NCBI GenBank assembly: GCA_027577415.1
Contig: JANBQS010000682.1
Location: forward strand, 1-13,574
DNA length: 13,574 bases
Source: Coemansia sp. RSA 922
Lineage: Eukaryota > Kickxellomycota > Kickxellomycetes > Kickxellales > Kickxellaceae
Reading direction: 5' to 3'
A model generated the notes under the pieces. That model had not been told where the DNA came from and did not search any database. It saw only the letters and a list, made by a program, of their open reading frames with translations. Positions within the stretch are counted from its first letter, which is position 1; each line of letters opens with the position of its first letter. This document shows positions 1 through 8,427 of this stretch, piece after piece. Both the position numbers and the translations under genes were made by a program.

Positions 1-1090
1 CCATTGTGAATGGGTGAGATGGAACTATCTTGTCAGCATTGGCGTCCATTGTCGGATAATGACCTGCGGTGTATGCGATAATTACAGGGCGCAAAGACGG
101 TATTAAAAGCAAGTACCAATGGGCGGATAGAAAGAAAATCGTGGTCACCGCCAGGCAAGACGCACAAGAGTGGCAAGCCTTGCTCATATGTACCCCGCCT
201 TAAAATCGCGCAGGCGTGCAGGCGAACAGGCTTTACAGTTCGCATGAGCACCCGATTCACATGGTTTAAGACACTTCCACAATGTGGTTTGTGTTTACTA
301 CTTTAACTCTAGAGATATGTTACCGAGCTACTGCTATTCTGACTTGCTATTGCCATCCATATCTCGACGGGCTGCCTGCCAATATTCCAGTAAATTGAGA
401 GTGCGGGGTGTGAGAGACAGGTGATATTACGTCCACAGATGGGGAAGGGAGAACGCGTGCGTTCGGTACCCAGGGTTTATGCGCTGACAGCTGCTCAAAT
501 GCTGCTGGTACCAAGCGTATTCGACATTCGGGCCTAGGCCTAAGACTGAGGGCTTATCCCTACAGCCTGCGAAGAGGCGGTTCTCCTGTGGTAACTGACT
601 TTATTGTCATATTTTCCCGCCATTGTCGTGGACAATATCATTGTAACTCCACTTGCTTTGTGATATTGCGTTTAATTGCTCTCCACAATTTTACTCAATC
701 AATATCAAATGCGCAATAGGGCTTCAGGCAGCCGACTCTGCCTATATGCACCGGCCGTTCGGCCAGATGTGACGACGGGCCACTCATAGAAAACAACCAC
801 GCCTAGCATGCATGATTCATAAGACTTGGCGATTCAGCTGATCAGGCTCAGAACGAGATGTCTGGCGCTTCAAACATGTGTGAGTGAGCGCCTGCATAGC
901 ACAGCCAACCCACTTTGCCTTTTCGTTGCTTTAAGTGTCCAAAGTCTTTTACTCTTTCTCTTGTTGGTGTTTTTTGTGCCAATTCCGGCCTTCTTGAATT
1001 CACACGTTCGAAATTCGGCCCTTTTCTTTTTGCAGTAGTTTCACATTCGGTTTATAGCGCGCAGAAAAGCAGTACTGTCGCCGCCACAAA
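1..1090. other. Intergenic region upstream of the RING gene, no supported gene
   Basis: I see no convincing gene here. The only longer open stretch on the - strand (33-260) begins at GTG and has no recognisable motif. Frame 2 of the + strand is open from the left edge to about 111, which is too short to call the end of a gene. Two small symmetric sequences stand out: a 10-bp perfect palindrome GGCCTAGGCC at 531-540 and an ACAAT-ATC-ATTGT inverted repeat near 630. Positions 910-1030 are pyrimidine-rich and lie just before the RING start codon, so this part is probably its promoter and 5' UTR. No tRNA A/B-box pair was found. Confidence 0.5.
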
Positions 1091-3107
1091 ATGGGCAGTA
1101 AACTTGCTGACGCTGACGACGACACCAACAATAAGCATTCCTTCTCTAGTGCGTGCCCGAGCCCTGATGAGCTGCCGGTCGAGGCATCATCATCTAGCGT
1201 GCGGAAGACCCTGATGCAGGACTCGACCACAGAGGCACAACAAAGCCACGGCGACACGCAGCAGCGTGCACCAAGTCCAGAAATAACGACGACTGATGTT
1301 ACAGAACCAGCTCCAACAGAGCCGCCACTTGCGACTGCCGCTCCTACTATTGCGTACCCGCCGCCTGCTCATGCTCGTAGTGCAGGAGAACAGCCTATGC
1401 GCAGTTGGTGGCTGCACTTTCGTCAATGCTTATCCAGAATGCGCCCGTTCTCGAGGTTTTTAGCTCTGCTGAATGTACTCCTCGGTATTGCTCAGGTAAG
1501 TCTATGGCGTATACTACTTGTTTTGCCAGCTTATTGATGGCTTGATTTGAGCAACACCTGAAAGGTGTGCTAATCATTTGGCATTATGCGCTGACACTCT
1601 ACAATAGGTGCTCCTTGGCATCGTTATGCTTAGTATAAGCTCGAACGAGTCCTGCGACCGACCTCTGCGGGCATTTGTCATTGTGTACGTGGTCTGGATT
1701 GTAGCTTACTATCCGACACGCTTTGCCAGCCAGCTGGCTCCTCATCGTGACCAACCGTACAGTGCTGCCCTGACCCAATGTATAAAACTGTAAGTACGAG
1801 CTGCGTATGTTTTTTTTTTAATGCTCCGCTATGAATCCCTGTGTGTTGCGTTTTCTGGAACTCTCTCTCCTCCCTGCCTGCCACATTTGGCTCTCTCTAC
1901 AGGCGATCCTATCCATGTTGTACAGCCAACTTTTCCTGTCAGCAATCGTCGATTCCAAAGTCTCCACCACCGAGTTGAATCGGTGGCAAATGCGGCGAAT
2001 TTCTTGCTGTTTTCCCCCATGCGCCGCCTATTTTGCGCCTGGCGCCATATGTGTGTGTGGTCAATCCCAAGGCAAGCGAGCTATGGTGATATTCTCCGGA
2101 GTATAAGCAGGGGCGAGGCGCAGGGGAAGCATGCCCGCGCTAAATACCGCGATGTGCTCGTGCGCATTGTGTAGTTTTCCTTGTCAATTGCGCATTACTA
2201 ACAGTTTTTTGGGGAAGAGAAATGGCGTGTGGGGTGGTTTCTTTTTTGCTGTAGGTGCCGCAGTCCGCTCTTTATTTGCGGGTGGGCGCTGTTTTTCCAC
2301 GGCAACTATCTGGCGTTTGCCTCGTCGTCGTGCCGGTCGGAGGCGCCGCTGCTCTATAGCACGGTGGTTACATATATATTGATCCCGCACATATTGGTAA
2401 CAGCACCGGCAGCCCTGTTTCTCTCGTCTCTCATCATCGTCCTTTTGCTTATCATATTTGTGCCGTCAGTCAGAATGTTTTTCTTTGAAAAGAAGGGCGC
2501 GGGTATCGCCCAAATATCACAAATACCGCTTGTTCGGTATATTGACCCCCAGCTCGGGCTAGCACCAGCCGCAACACCAGTATCTGCTCCACCGTCACTG
2601 CATGGTGACTCGCACGCATTGCATACCACATCTAATCTGGCAGTAGCGCAGTCTACAACATCCCTCCACTCAAACTCGGCCAGACCCCGACGCCACGGCC
2701 TCTCTTACATCCACATCGTGAACCCGTTTGCTCGCATTGCGCACCGGCTGACACGAAGCAGACGACAACGCGCGGCAGAGCTGGAGCAGTACAAGAAACA
2801 GCTGTCAAGACCAGTTCCTGGGTTTACGCCTGGCGATGTTGAGGACCGCATGTGCGCGATCTGCTTGTCTAGCTACGAGGACGGCGAGATACTGCGTCTG
2901 CTGCCGTGCAAGCATCACATGCACCAGTCGTGTGTGGACGAGTGGCTCCACATCAATAGAACATGTCCGCTCTGCAAGCGCGAGGCCACGACGGGGACGA
3001 TCGAGGCCAACGAAGCAGATATCGAGCATCCAACTGCCACCAGCAACTGTACGCCTACGCCTGTGTCGCCACCAGCAGCAGCAACCACAACCACTACTAC
3101 AATTTAA
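1091..3107 (+). CDS. Multi-pass membrane RING-H2 E3 ubiquitin ligase (split gene)
   Basis: Probable transmembrane E3 ubiquitin-protein ligase. Exon 1 (1091-1495) encodes a Ser/Thr/Pro-rich cytosolic N-terminus of about 115 residues and the start of a membrane helix; exon 2 (1608-1789) continues that helix and adds a second one (RAFVIVYVVWIVAYY). Exon 3 most likely starts at 1943 and reads NRRFQSLHHRVESVANAANF. The last exon, open from at least 2255, carries further hydrophobic segments (WALFFHGNYLAF, then YILIPHILVTAPAALF and onward), a polar linker, and a complete RING-H2 motif near the C-terminus: C-x2-C-x14-C-x-H-x2-H-x2-C-x10-C-x2-C, with CAIC at about 2855 and CPLC at about 2965. It ends in a Thr-rich tail and TAA. 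The start has A at -3 and G at +4. The order membrane helices, linker, C-terminal RING-H2 resembles the plant and fungal membrane RING proteins with a W-x(n)-GN motif. Substrate and membrane are unknown. The exon 3 to exon 4 junction is not settled. Confidence 0.85.
1496..1607 (+). other. Intron 1 of the RING gene
   Basis: GTAAGT donor at 1496 and ATAG acceptor ending at 1607, 112 nt, phase 0. A CTAAT branch-point-like sequence lies at about 1570. Splicing joins a hydrophobic run GIAQ to VLLGIV, making one continuous membrane helix, which supports the call. Confidence 0.85.
1790..1942 (+). other. Intron 2 of the RING gene
   Basis: The donor at 1790 is GTAAGT, leaving exon 2 in phase 2. The acceptor that keeps a sensible frame is the TTTTCCTGTCAG ending at 1942, giving ..CIKL-NRRFQSLHHRVES... 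A stronger-looking pyrimidine tract ends in CTACAG at 1902, but from the same donor it runs into TGA within about 25 codons. The 1902 acceptor would keep the frame only with an alternative donor near 1761, within the GTACAGTGCTG sequence. Confidence 0.6.
2051..2254 (+). other. Region containing intron 3 of the RING gene (borders uncertain)
   Basis: An intron must lie between exon 3, whose frame stops at 2172-2174, and the membrane and RING exon. A perfect TACTAAC branch point sits at 2196-2202. Frame-compatible pairs are: donor 2009 (GTTTTC) or 2051 (GTGTGT) with the pyrimidine-rich acceptor TTTTTTGCTGTAG ending at 2254; or donor 2101 (GTATAAG) with acceptor GGAAG ending at 2217. The last pair has the best donor and branch point spacing, while the 2254 acceptor has the best tract. 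The borders given are those of the middle option. Confidence 0.4.
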
Positions 3108-3272
3108 GCAATCACTTGTAAATTTTAATTATCTAATCCAGTTTGATCAAGGCATTTTTTTTCCTCTTGCTTTTTTGGCTAGATGCTACAGCTAGATGCT
3201 CTTCTTCTAACCTTAGTCGTTTTACCTTCAACCTTTATTCATAATTATCAGCTTGGGCAAGTCACTTTGACG

Positions 3273-6155
3273 ATGGTCAAGTCATATTTGCGGTATGAAG
3301 CGCGCAGCGTGTTTGGAGTTATTGCCAGTCCGACTGGCAATGCAGTTTTCGATCATAGTGGCAAGTTCTCGATAACGGCAGCACTAGAGAGCGTTATCGT
3401 GTGGGACATCAAAAAGGGCACACAAGTTGCACGGTGGAGCGACAGCGACAACAAGGCAGAGGTGACATGTATTTCGCGCAGTCCGAACGGCAAAGACTAT
3501 GCAGTTGGGTATGCGGATGGGTCGATCCGGCTGTTTGACCTGAGCAACAACACAGTAAACGTTGTACTGAGCGGGCACCGGGGCCGTGTGTCGGCACTCG
3601 AGTTTGACAGTACGGGAACGGTGCTGGCATCAGGAGCACGGGACACAGATATCATTCTTTGGGACGTTGTGGGCGAAGTTGGCTTGTACCGGCTGCGTGG
3701 TCACAAGGACGAGATCACTGGTATTGCGTTTGTGGCTGGATCGACAGCTGCTGGCGCAGCTTCGGCGCTCCACGCCAGCTCAGCCGGGTATATTGTCAGC
3801 AGCAGCAAAGATACGCTGGTCAAGCTGTGGGACTTGCGTGGACGGCATTGCGTGCAGACGCTGGTAACGCATCGTAGCGAGGTGTGGGGACTGGCAGTCA
3901 GCCCTGATGGGAGACTGCTAGTAACTGGCACATCGGACATGAACCTGCACGTCTGGACTCTGGATATGGCCAAGCTCGACAGCGTGTCGAGCGACGACAG
4001 CAAGGGCGAGGCGTCTGCAAAGAATTGGGAGGCGATTACAGAGTACGGCTCGATTCAGCGAGCAAGTCGTGACCGTGTTGTCGAGCTCAGGTTCCACCCA
4101 TCTGGGCTGTATCTGGCATGCCTTAGCGCTGACAAGCAAGTCGAGGTGTTCCGGTCGCGGCAGCACGCCGAGATTAAAAAGAAGATGGCTCGGCGGCAGA
4201 AGCGGCATCGCGAGAAGCGCGGCAAAGACAAGGCCGATGGCAGCGACCACGAAGACAGCGGCGACGAAGGCGATGAGGCAGAGACGGCAGCCATCACAGC
4301 GGCCGACGAGCTAACGTCGTTCAAGGTCATCCGCACCAGTGCCAAGCCTGTGTCGCTAGACTTTAACCCAGCCGAGGCCGACGTAACAGCGTTGGGCCGG
4401 CAAGGTGGCATGCACATTCTCGTCGCACAGAACAACAACTCCTTGCATATGTGGTCAGTGCCAGTTCCGCCGCCAGGCAAGACCACTAAGCAGGCCAACC
4501 TAGGCGAGCCGTCGCTGGTCAGCTCAGTCGAGATGTTGGGTCACCGCTCTGAACCGCGTGCGCTAGCAATGAGCTCGGACAATGAGCTGGTAGCATCGGC
4601 TGCCAACAAGTCGCTGCGGGTGTGGAATGCCCAAACTGGCTCATGCGTGCGCACGCTCGAGTGCGGCACGGCCATTTGCGCGGCATTCCTCCCTGGTGAC
4701 CAGTACATTGTCGTTGGAACCAAGGAAGGCAACTTGGAGCTGTACGATATCCCAGCTGCTTCGCTTGTCGAAACCTTTGACGCGCACGAGGGCACAGCCT
4801 GTTGGTCGATTGACGTGCGACCGGATCGCAAGGGTCTGGTCTCGGGTGGTGCTGACAAGTGCGTCAAGTTTTGGGACTTTGAGCTGGTGCGTGACGACTC
4901 TGGCAGTGCGGTTAGCCGTCGCCGTATGACGCTGGAGCACGTCAAAACGCTGAAAATGTCCGACGACGTCCTGGCTGTCAAATGCTCGCCCGACTCGCGC
5001 CTATTGGCCGTGGCGCTGCTTGACACCACCGTCAAGGTCTTTTATGCAGATACTCTCAAATTCTTTTTGTCTCTGTATGGCCACAAACTACCCGTCGTGT
5101 CGCTAGACATCTCGTCTGACTCGACGCTGCTCGTTACTGGATCTGCCGACAAGAGTGTCAAGCTGTGGGGTCTGGACTTTGGCGACTGCCACCGCTCCAT
5201 CTTGGCTCACCAGGAGCCAGTCACTGCCGTGCGCTTTGTCTGGGGCACTCATTACTTTTTCTCCGCCGGAAAGGACAAGCTGGTGCAGCAGTGGAACGGC
5301 GACAACTTCCAGCGCATCCAGCGCCTGGAGGGCTGCCACGGCGATGTCTGGGCTCTGGCTGTCGCCAAGCATGGCAACTTTATTGTTGCCTCCAGCCAGG
5401 ATCGCTCCATTCGCATTTGGGAAAAGACCGAGGAGCCGCTGTTCATCGAGGAAGAGCGCGAGCGCGAGCTCGAGGAGATGTACGACCGTGGTCTGGAGGA
5501 AAGCCTTGATCGCCCCGAACCAGCTGCCGACGGCGCCGAAGAGGGCGACGAGACTCAGCGCGCTGGTAAGGCCACGATGGAGACGCTCAAGGCTGGTGAG
5601 CGCATCATGGAAGCACTGGATATCGCCGACGAGGAGCGCCGCAAGTGGGCTGCCTTTGAGGATCAGAAGCGTCGCATGCCACAGCTCAACCCTGCCCCGC
5701 CAGACACGAACCCAATTCTGCAGTTTGAGCGCATTACTCCCGAAGCCTACGTCTTGCGCACTGTCGAGCGTGTACGTGCTGCCGATCTCGAGGATGCTCT
5801 GCTTGTACTGCCCTTCACGCACGTCCTCTCGCTGATGGCCTATATTGACCACTGGGCTTGTCGCGAGTGGAACACTGCTCTAACTTGCCGCGTGCTGTTC
5901 TTTATGCTCAAGACCCACCAGAACCAGATCGTCGCTACTCGCACCATGCGTGCCCAGCTATCCTCCATCCGCACTCACCTGCGGGCGGGCGTGCGTGTCC
6001 AGCGGGACTATGTCGGCTACAACCTGGCTGCCCTGCAGTCGCTGCGTGCCGACTGGGAGGCCAACGCCACCGCAGAGTTCTTTGACGAGAAGGACATCCA
6101 GGGTATCTTGGACGCACAGCTCAAGAAGCGCAAGTTTACAGGCCTGAAGGCGTGA
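3273..6155 (+). CDS. UTP12: UTP12/DIP2 (WDR3 orthologue), U3 snoRNP / UTP-B WD40 protein
   Basis: Nucleolar WD40 protein of the UTP-B subcomplex (known partners Pwp2/Utp1, Utp6, Utp13, Utp18, Utp21) of the small-subunit processome, needed for 18S pre-rRNA processing. The 960-residue length matches the family (about 940). The N-terminus MVKSYLRYEARSVFGVI is the family signature and fixes the start at 3273 (A at -3, G at +4). Fourteen blade ends are readable, for example VIVWD (about 41-45), IRLFD, IILWD, VKLWD (about 183-187), LHVWT, LRVWN, VKFWD, VKLWG and IRIWE, consistent with two seven-bladed propellers. A Lys/Arg-then-Asp/Glu linker separates them (about 295-350). A charged segment EEERERELEEMYDRG (about 725-740) leads to the C-terminal Utp12 domain (about 815-930), with a KKRKFTG tail. 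It is one uninterrupted ORF, 165 bp downstream of the RING gene on the same strand, and presumably constitutively expressed. Confidence 0.96.
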   Translation: MVKSYLRYEARSVFGVIASPTGNAVFDHSGKFSITAALESVIVWDIKKGTQVARWSDSDNKAEVTCISRSPNGKDYAVGYADGSIRLFDLSNNTVNVVLSGHRGRVSALEFDSTGTVLASGARDTDIILWDVVGEVGLYRLRGHKDEITGIAFVAGSTAAGAASALHASSAGYIVSSSKDTLVKLWDLRGRHCVQTLVTHRSEVWGLAVSPDGRLLVTGTSDMNLHVWTLDMAKLDSVSSDDSKGEASAKNWEAITEYGSIQRASRDRVVELRFHPSGLYLACLSADKQVEVFRSRQHAEIKKKMARRQKRHREKRGKDKADGSDHEDSGDEGDEAETAAITAADELTSFKVIRTSAKPVSLDFNPAEADVTALGRQGGMHILVAQNNNSLHMWSVPVPPPGKTTKQANLGEPSLVSSVEMLGHRSEPRALAMSSDNELVASAANKSLRVWNAQTGSCVRTLECGTAICAAFLPGDQYIVVGTKEGNLELYDIPAASLVETFDAHEGTACWSIDVRPDRKGLVSGGADKCVKFWDFELVRDDSGSAVSRRRMTLEHVKTLKMSDDVLAVKCSPDSRLLAVALLDTTVKVFYADTLKFFLSLYGHKLPVVSLDISSDSTLLVTGSADKSVKLWGLDFGDCHRSILAHQEPVTAVRFVWGTHYFFSAGKDKLVQQWNGDNFQRIQRLEGCHGDVWALAVAKHGNFIVASSQDRSIRIWEKTEEPLFIEEERERELEEMYDRGLEESLDRPEPAADGAEEGDETQRAGKATMETLKAGERIMEALDIADEERRKWAAFEDQKRRMPQLNPAPPDTNPILQFERITPEAYVLRTVERVRAADLEDALLVLPFTHVLSLMAYIDHWACREWNTALTCRVLFFMLKTHQNQIVATRTMRAQLSSIRTHLRAGVRVQRDYVGYNLAALQSLRADWEANATAEFFDEKDIQGILDAQLKKRKFTGLKA

Positions 6156-6196
6156 GCCATGTAGAGTGTTTTAAAATTTCACAAATTGATTACACA

Positions 6197-6222
6197 CGCC
6201 ACCATCCCCTATGGAGGTGGCG
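6197..6222. repeat. Stem-loop in the convergent 3' spacer
   Basis: A 7-bp perfect inverted repeat, CGCCACC (6197-6203) and GGTGGCG (6216-6222), separated by 12 nt. It lies between the UTP12 stop (6155) and the stop of the opposite gene (6309), so it would be in the 3' UTR of either transcript. It has no U-run of the bacterial terminator kind, and its role is unknown. Confidence 0.5.
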
Positions 6223-6295
6223 CAACATTGTGTGCTAGTCTTCTAGAAGCTTTTTTCGAATGGATACTAGTAGTGCTCTATCGAAAAGGAAAAGA

Positions 6296-6301
6296 AATAA
6301 A
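6296..6301 (+). promoter_or_regulatory. Candidate poly(A) signal AATAAA for UTP12
   Basis: A canonical AATAAA hexamer on the + strand, 141 nt after the UTP12 stop and 8 nt before the stop codon of the converging gene. If it is used, the two mRNAs overlap at their 3' ends. Fungal poly(A) signals are degenerate, so this is only a candidate. Confidence 0.3.
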
Positions 6302-6308
6302 TTGAAAA

Positions 6309-6806
6309 CTACCTCCTGTGGTGCCTCTCGCCGCGGAAGTGTATTTCGCTGTGGTCTACTTGGTACGCTGCCCGCTCGAGTGCGGCACGCTCACTGTTCT
6401 TGCTGCCAGCATCCCTGCGACCAACCCTGGACTGAATCCCCCCGATAATGCTGTACATATTAGCACGGTACAAGCTGGCCTTGTTCTTGTTGTACTTTAG
6501 CAGGAAGGCGTCGCGGATGCGCTGTCGGGCCACCTGGGGGTCTTCCTCGACTGCTGCCACATTTAGGTAGTTGTGTGGGTTTAGCTCGCCATCAGATGGG
6601 ATGTGGACGTTGGCCGGTACTGGGTCACCGGTCTTGGGGTCGCGGTGCCCAACACCATGTCCAATGTACTTTGGATCGTTCCAGTCCGAAATCAATGGAT
6701 ACCCGCCGGCCTCGACAAGTCCATGCTCCTTGTCAATGTCGGATGCTGCCTTGATGCCAGTACCTGCACCAGTTCCAGATATTCTAGTTTGCACTGCAGC
6801 GCTCAT
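6309..6806 (-). CDS. Hypothetical 165-residue protein, function unknown
   Basis: I do not recognise this protein. I place the start at the first ATG (6804-6806), MSAAVQTRISGTG, because the in-frame codon two positions upstream is GTG and a TAA follows further up. The sequence has no membrane helix. It has a Gly/Ala-rich N-terminus, a middle section rich in Asp/Pro/Gly/His (YPLISDWNDPKYIGHGVG, then IPSDGELNPHNYLNV), a helical basic stretch (VARQRIRDAFLLKYNKNKASLYRANMYSIIGG), and a charged tail ending in RGERHHRR. The varied composition, GC-richness against AT-rich flanks, and a TATATATA 77 nt upstream support a real gene. A pyrimidine-rich AG just before the ATG could be a 5' UTR splice acceptor. 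It might be a nuclear or RNA-binding protein given the basic tail, but that is a guess. Confidence 0.75.
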   Translation of the reverse strand: MSAAVQTRISGTGAGTGIKAASDIDKEHGLVEAGGYPLISDWNDPKYIGHGVGHRDPKTGDPVPANVHIPSDGELNPHNYLNVAAVEEDPQVARQRIRDAFLLKYNKNKASLYRANMYSIIGGIQSRVGRRDAGSKNSERAALERAAYQVDHSEIHFRGERHHRR

Positions 6807-6882
6807 GGCCACGTATCTGAAATAAATTTAATAATGTGCTTGCTAGCTTGAGTTGTGTCAAGATAAATAATTTAAAAAAATG

Positions 6883-6890
6883 TATATATA
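6883..6890 (-). promoter_or_regulatory. TATA box, probably of the 6309-6806 gene
   Basis: TATATATA lies 77 nt upstream of the ATG at 6806, about the same spacing as the TATA box of the SOD-like gene in this window. The sequence is palindromic, so the strand is assigned from gene position only. Confidence 0.4.
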
Positions 6891-6891
6891 G

Positions 6892-7433
6892 AGATAGAGC
6901 ACAGTAGAGTAGAGCAGGGGGAAGTTATGCACTTATAGCAGGCGTGACAAGAAAGATGCGTTTCCTTCCTTCCATCTCACGCATCTCAGCGAATAGTGCA
7001 CATCTGGGCCAGCATGCAAATAACCGCTCCTGCTGCAAGCCGCCCTTCCATCTTGGCTGGGCGAGGTGTGTATATTGCGGCGCGAGCACAGGTGGCCGTC
7101 CAGGTGACAACAATGCAGATTACCCCTTCTGAGATTGCGCGCCCTAGGACAAGCGCCGCTGCACGCGCCACCGCCTCCAACATCACCAAACACCGATGAA
7201 ACAATGGATGTAGCGGGCAATTGTACGATTAGGTCATACCTGCGAGGCAACTAGTGCGCTCGGCCTTTGCTGGCATAATGAAAAACAATGATGTGACGAA
7301 CATTCTGTGCAACCAACATGCAACATACTCCCAAATTAATTGAATGTATTGCACTCGAGTATAATTAATGCACTACACTTTGAAACGTTTCCTGACAAAC
7401 TCACTAATGCATTATCATACCATCGGTGATGGC
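6892..7433. other. Spacer with a GC-rich island, no confident gene
   Basis: About 540 bp between two - strand genes. Positions 6985-7200 are clearly GC-richer than their flanks, which in this window usually marks coding DNA. The least noise-like reading is a - strand ORF from ATG 7183 to a stop at 6986, 65 residues with two hydrophobic runs (AISEGVICIVVTW and LAAGAVICMLAQMC) around a basic segment, so possibly a small two-helix membrane protein. Two other - frames and a + frame are open over the same DNA, so I do not call it as a gene. The rest (7200-7433) is AT-rich. Confidence 0.25.
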
Positions 7434-7736
7434 CTACGCAAAGGCGATCGAGAGAAGCAGTGAGCTTATGAGCATCAGCTTAGTTGTTGATACCCTAGCT
7501 GTGTCTGAGGTGACTCGGACGCCTGGGCAGCGGTACCTCCGATAGTTTACGCAAACATCAGTAGCGTTGATGTGGAACATATGCTTGTCCATTCGTGTGC
7601 ATACCAGCTCGCCGTTCTCCCGGTAGTACTTCATAAACAGCGTATTGTACTCTGTTTTGCAGTAGCATTGCATCAGCAGCCGCTGCTGTCTTTGTGATAT
7701 TTGGTCACACGATTGGATATCAGTTCCTGACGACAT
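7434..7736 (-). CDS. Hypothetical Cys-rich short protein with hydrophobic C-terminus (5' end uncertain)
   Basis: Function unknown. From ATG 7736 it has 100 residues, with cysteines at 10, 24, 26, 46, 62 and 70 (CYC and RYRC among them), one N-glycosylation sequon at N57, and a hydrophobic end (KLMLISSLLLSIAFA) after a Ser/Thr-rich spacer. That end looks like a GPI-attachment signal or tail anchor. Six cysteines and a GPI-like tail suggest a secreted surface protein, yet this start gives no signal peptide. Just upstream in - strand DNA lies MLAPFKVSLLFVLWH (from 7827), which resembles one. A splice from donor 7782 or 7809 to the acceptor ending GACAG at 7686 would be in frame and replace the first 17 residues. 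The gene is therefore probably two-exon, with this as its last exon. Confidence 0.5.
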   Translation of the reverse strand: MSSGTDIQSCDQISQRQQRLLMQCYCKTEYNTLFMKYYRENGELVCTRMDKHMFHINATDVCVNYRRYRCPGVRVTSDTARVSTTKLMLISSLLLSIAFA

Positions 7737-8103
7737 GCTTTATAAAAATGACACAGTGAGTTTCAGGAATCAAGAGGTGTACATGCCAAAGCACGAATAG
7801 CAATGATACTTTGAAAGGCGCTAACATGGCCTCGGCCAAGAGAGATAACAAATCGATATTGAAGAGCGTGGTCTCGCCGCAGCATATCTGCCCATTATAT
7901 TCTTTACGCGCTGCGCGGAGCCACGCCACTGGCCCTCCCTCAGCCTCGCGCAGTAACAGGCCTGGGCTCTCCTTTTCTTCAACAAGAGTCTGCATGTCTG
8001 TTCACGGGGCTTAATTTTCGCTTGATATCGCCTATCAGTGCGAGAAACTAAATTCTATATATAGAGAAAAAGAGATCCCCAAGTTCACGCGCTGACAGCA
8101 ACA

Positions 8104-8247
8104 ATGAGCTTGCTAAATATAGGGCAATCCTTGAGCGCATGCAGGCAACAGAAAAGAGACAAGTGGTACAAAGCAGCTCACGCGTATGCAGCACAAAGCA
8201 TGGAAAGTGCTCTCGGAAATGGCGCACAAAGCTGGAAATCGCAATGA
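8104..8247 (+). CDS. Possible 47-residue small ORF
   Basis: ATG with A at -3, lying 40 nt downstream of TATATATA (8056-8063). It encodes MSLLNIGQSLSACRQQKR followed by DKWYKAAHAYAAQSMESALG and a short polar end, a plausibly helical amphipathic peptide with no known motif. It is short enough to be chance. It could instead be an upstream ORF or leader in a long 5' UTR of the SOD-like gene, although that gene has its own TATA box. Confidence 0.2.
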   Translation: MSLLNIGQSLSACRQQKRDKWYKAAHAYAAQSMESALGNGAQSWKSQ

Positions 8248-8411
8248 AAATGGCTCTTCTCTACTGCTGGCTTTCCTGTTTACGCACAACAAAGGCGGTG
8301 GTCCGTCCCTCTTTGTGACTTAAATACCTCGTCCGCGCTGGCTGCCCTGAAAAAATGTTGCCTCTGCATTCCCATCGCTGGATCTGACTTTACACTCTTC
8401 CTCATTTTCTC

Positions 8412-8419
8412 TATATAAT
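8412..8419 (+). promoter_or_regulatory. TATA box of the SOD-like gene
   Basis: TATATAAT, 73-80 nt before the ATG at 8492. Transcription would start around 8440-8450, inside or just after the C/A repeat, giving a 5' UTR of about 45 nt. Confidence 0.6.
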
Positions 8420-8427
8420 CGCGCTTG

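Noticed and set aside
33..260. 75-codon - strand open frame
   Set aside because: It starts at GTG, has no motif, and lies in DNA without coding-like composition.
1000..1030. GTTCGAAATTCGG resembling a tRNA B box
   Set aside because: No A box or cloverleaf can be formed upstream, and no acceptor stem is present.
826..1214. Short + strand frames before the RING start, one with a hydrophobic LLLFLLLVFF run
   Set aside because: The hydrophobic run comes from a T-rich pyrimidine tract in the presumed 5' UTR. No splice signal joins it to the RING frame, and ATG 1091 has a good context.
1903..1980. Exon 3 of the RING gene starting at the strong acceptor at 1902
   Set aside because: With the GTAAGT donor at 1790 this frame reaches TGA after about 25 codons. 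Using the acceptor ending at 1942 restores a frame with a family-like helix.
3183..3272. In-frame 30-residue N-terminal extension of UTP12 that resembles a signal peptide (MLQLDALLLTLVVLPS)
   Set aside because: UTP12 is nucleolar, and the family begins at MVKSY, encoded at 3273 with a good start context. The upstream stretch is most likely AT/pyrimidine-rich 5' UTR that happens to stay open.
4541..5852. Long open frames on the - strand inside UTP12 (for example 5103-5852, 249 codons)
   Set aside because: They lie antisense to a strongly conserved WD40 gene, have no motif, and are explained by its GC-rich codon use.
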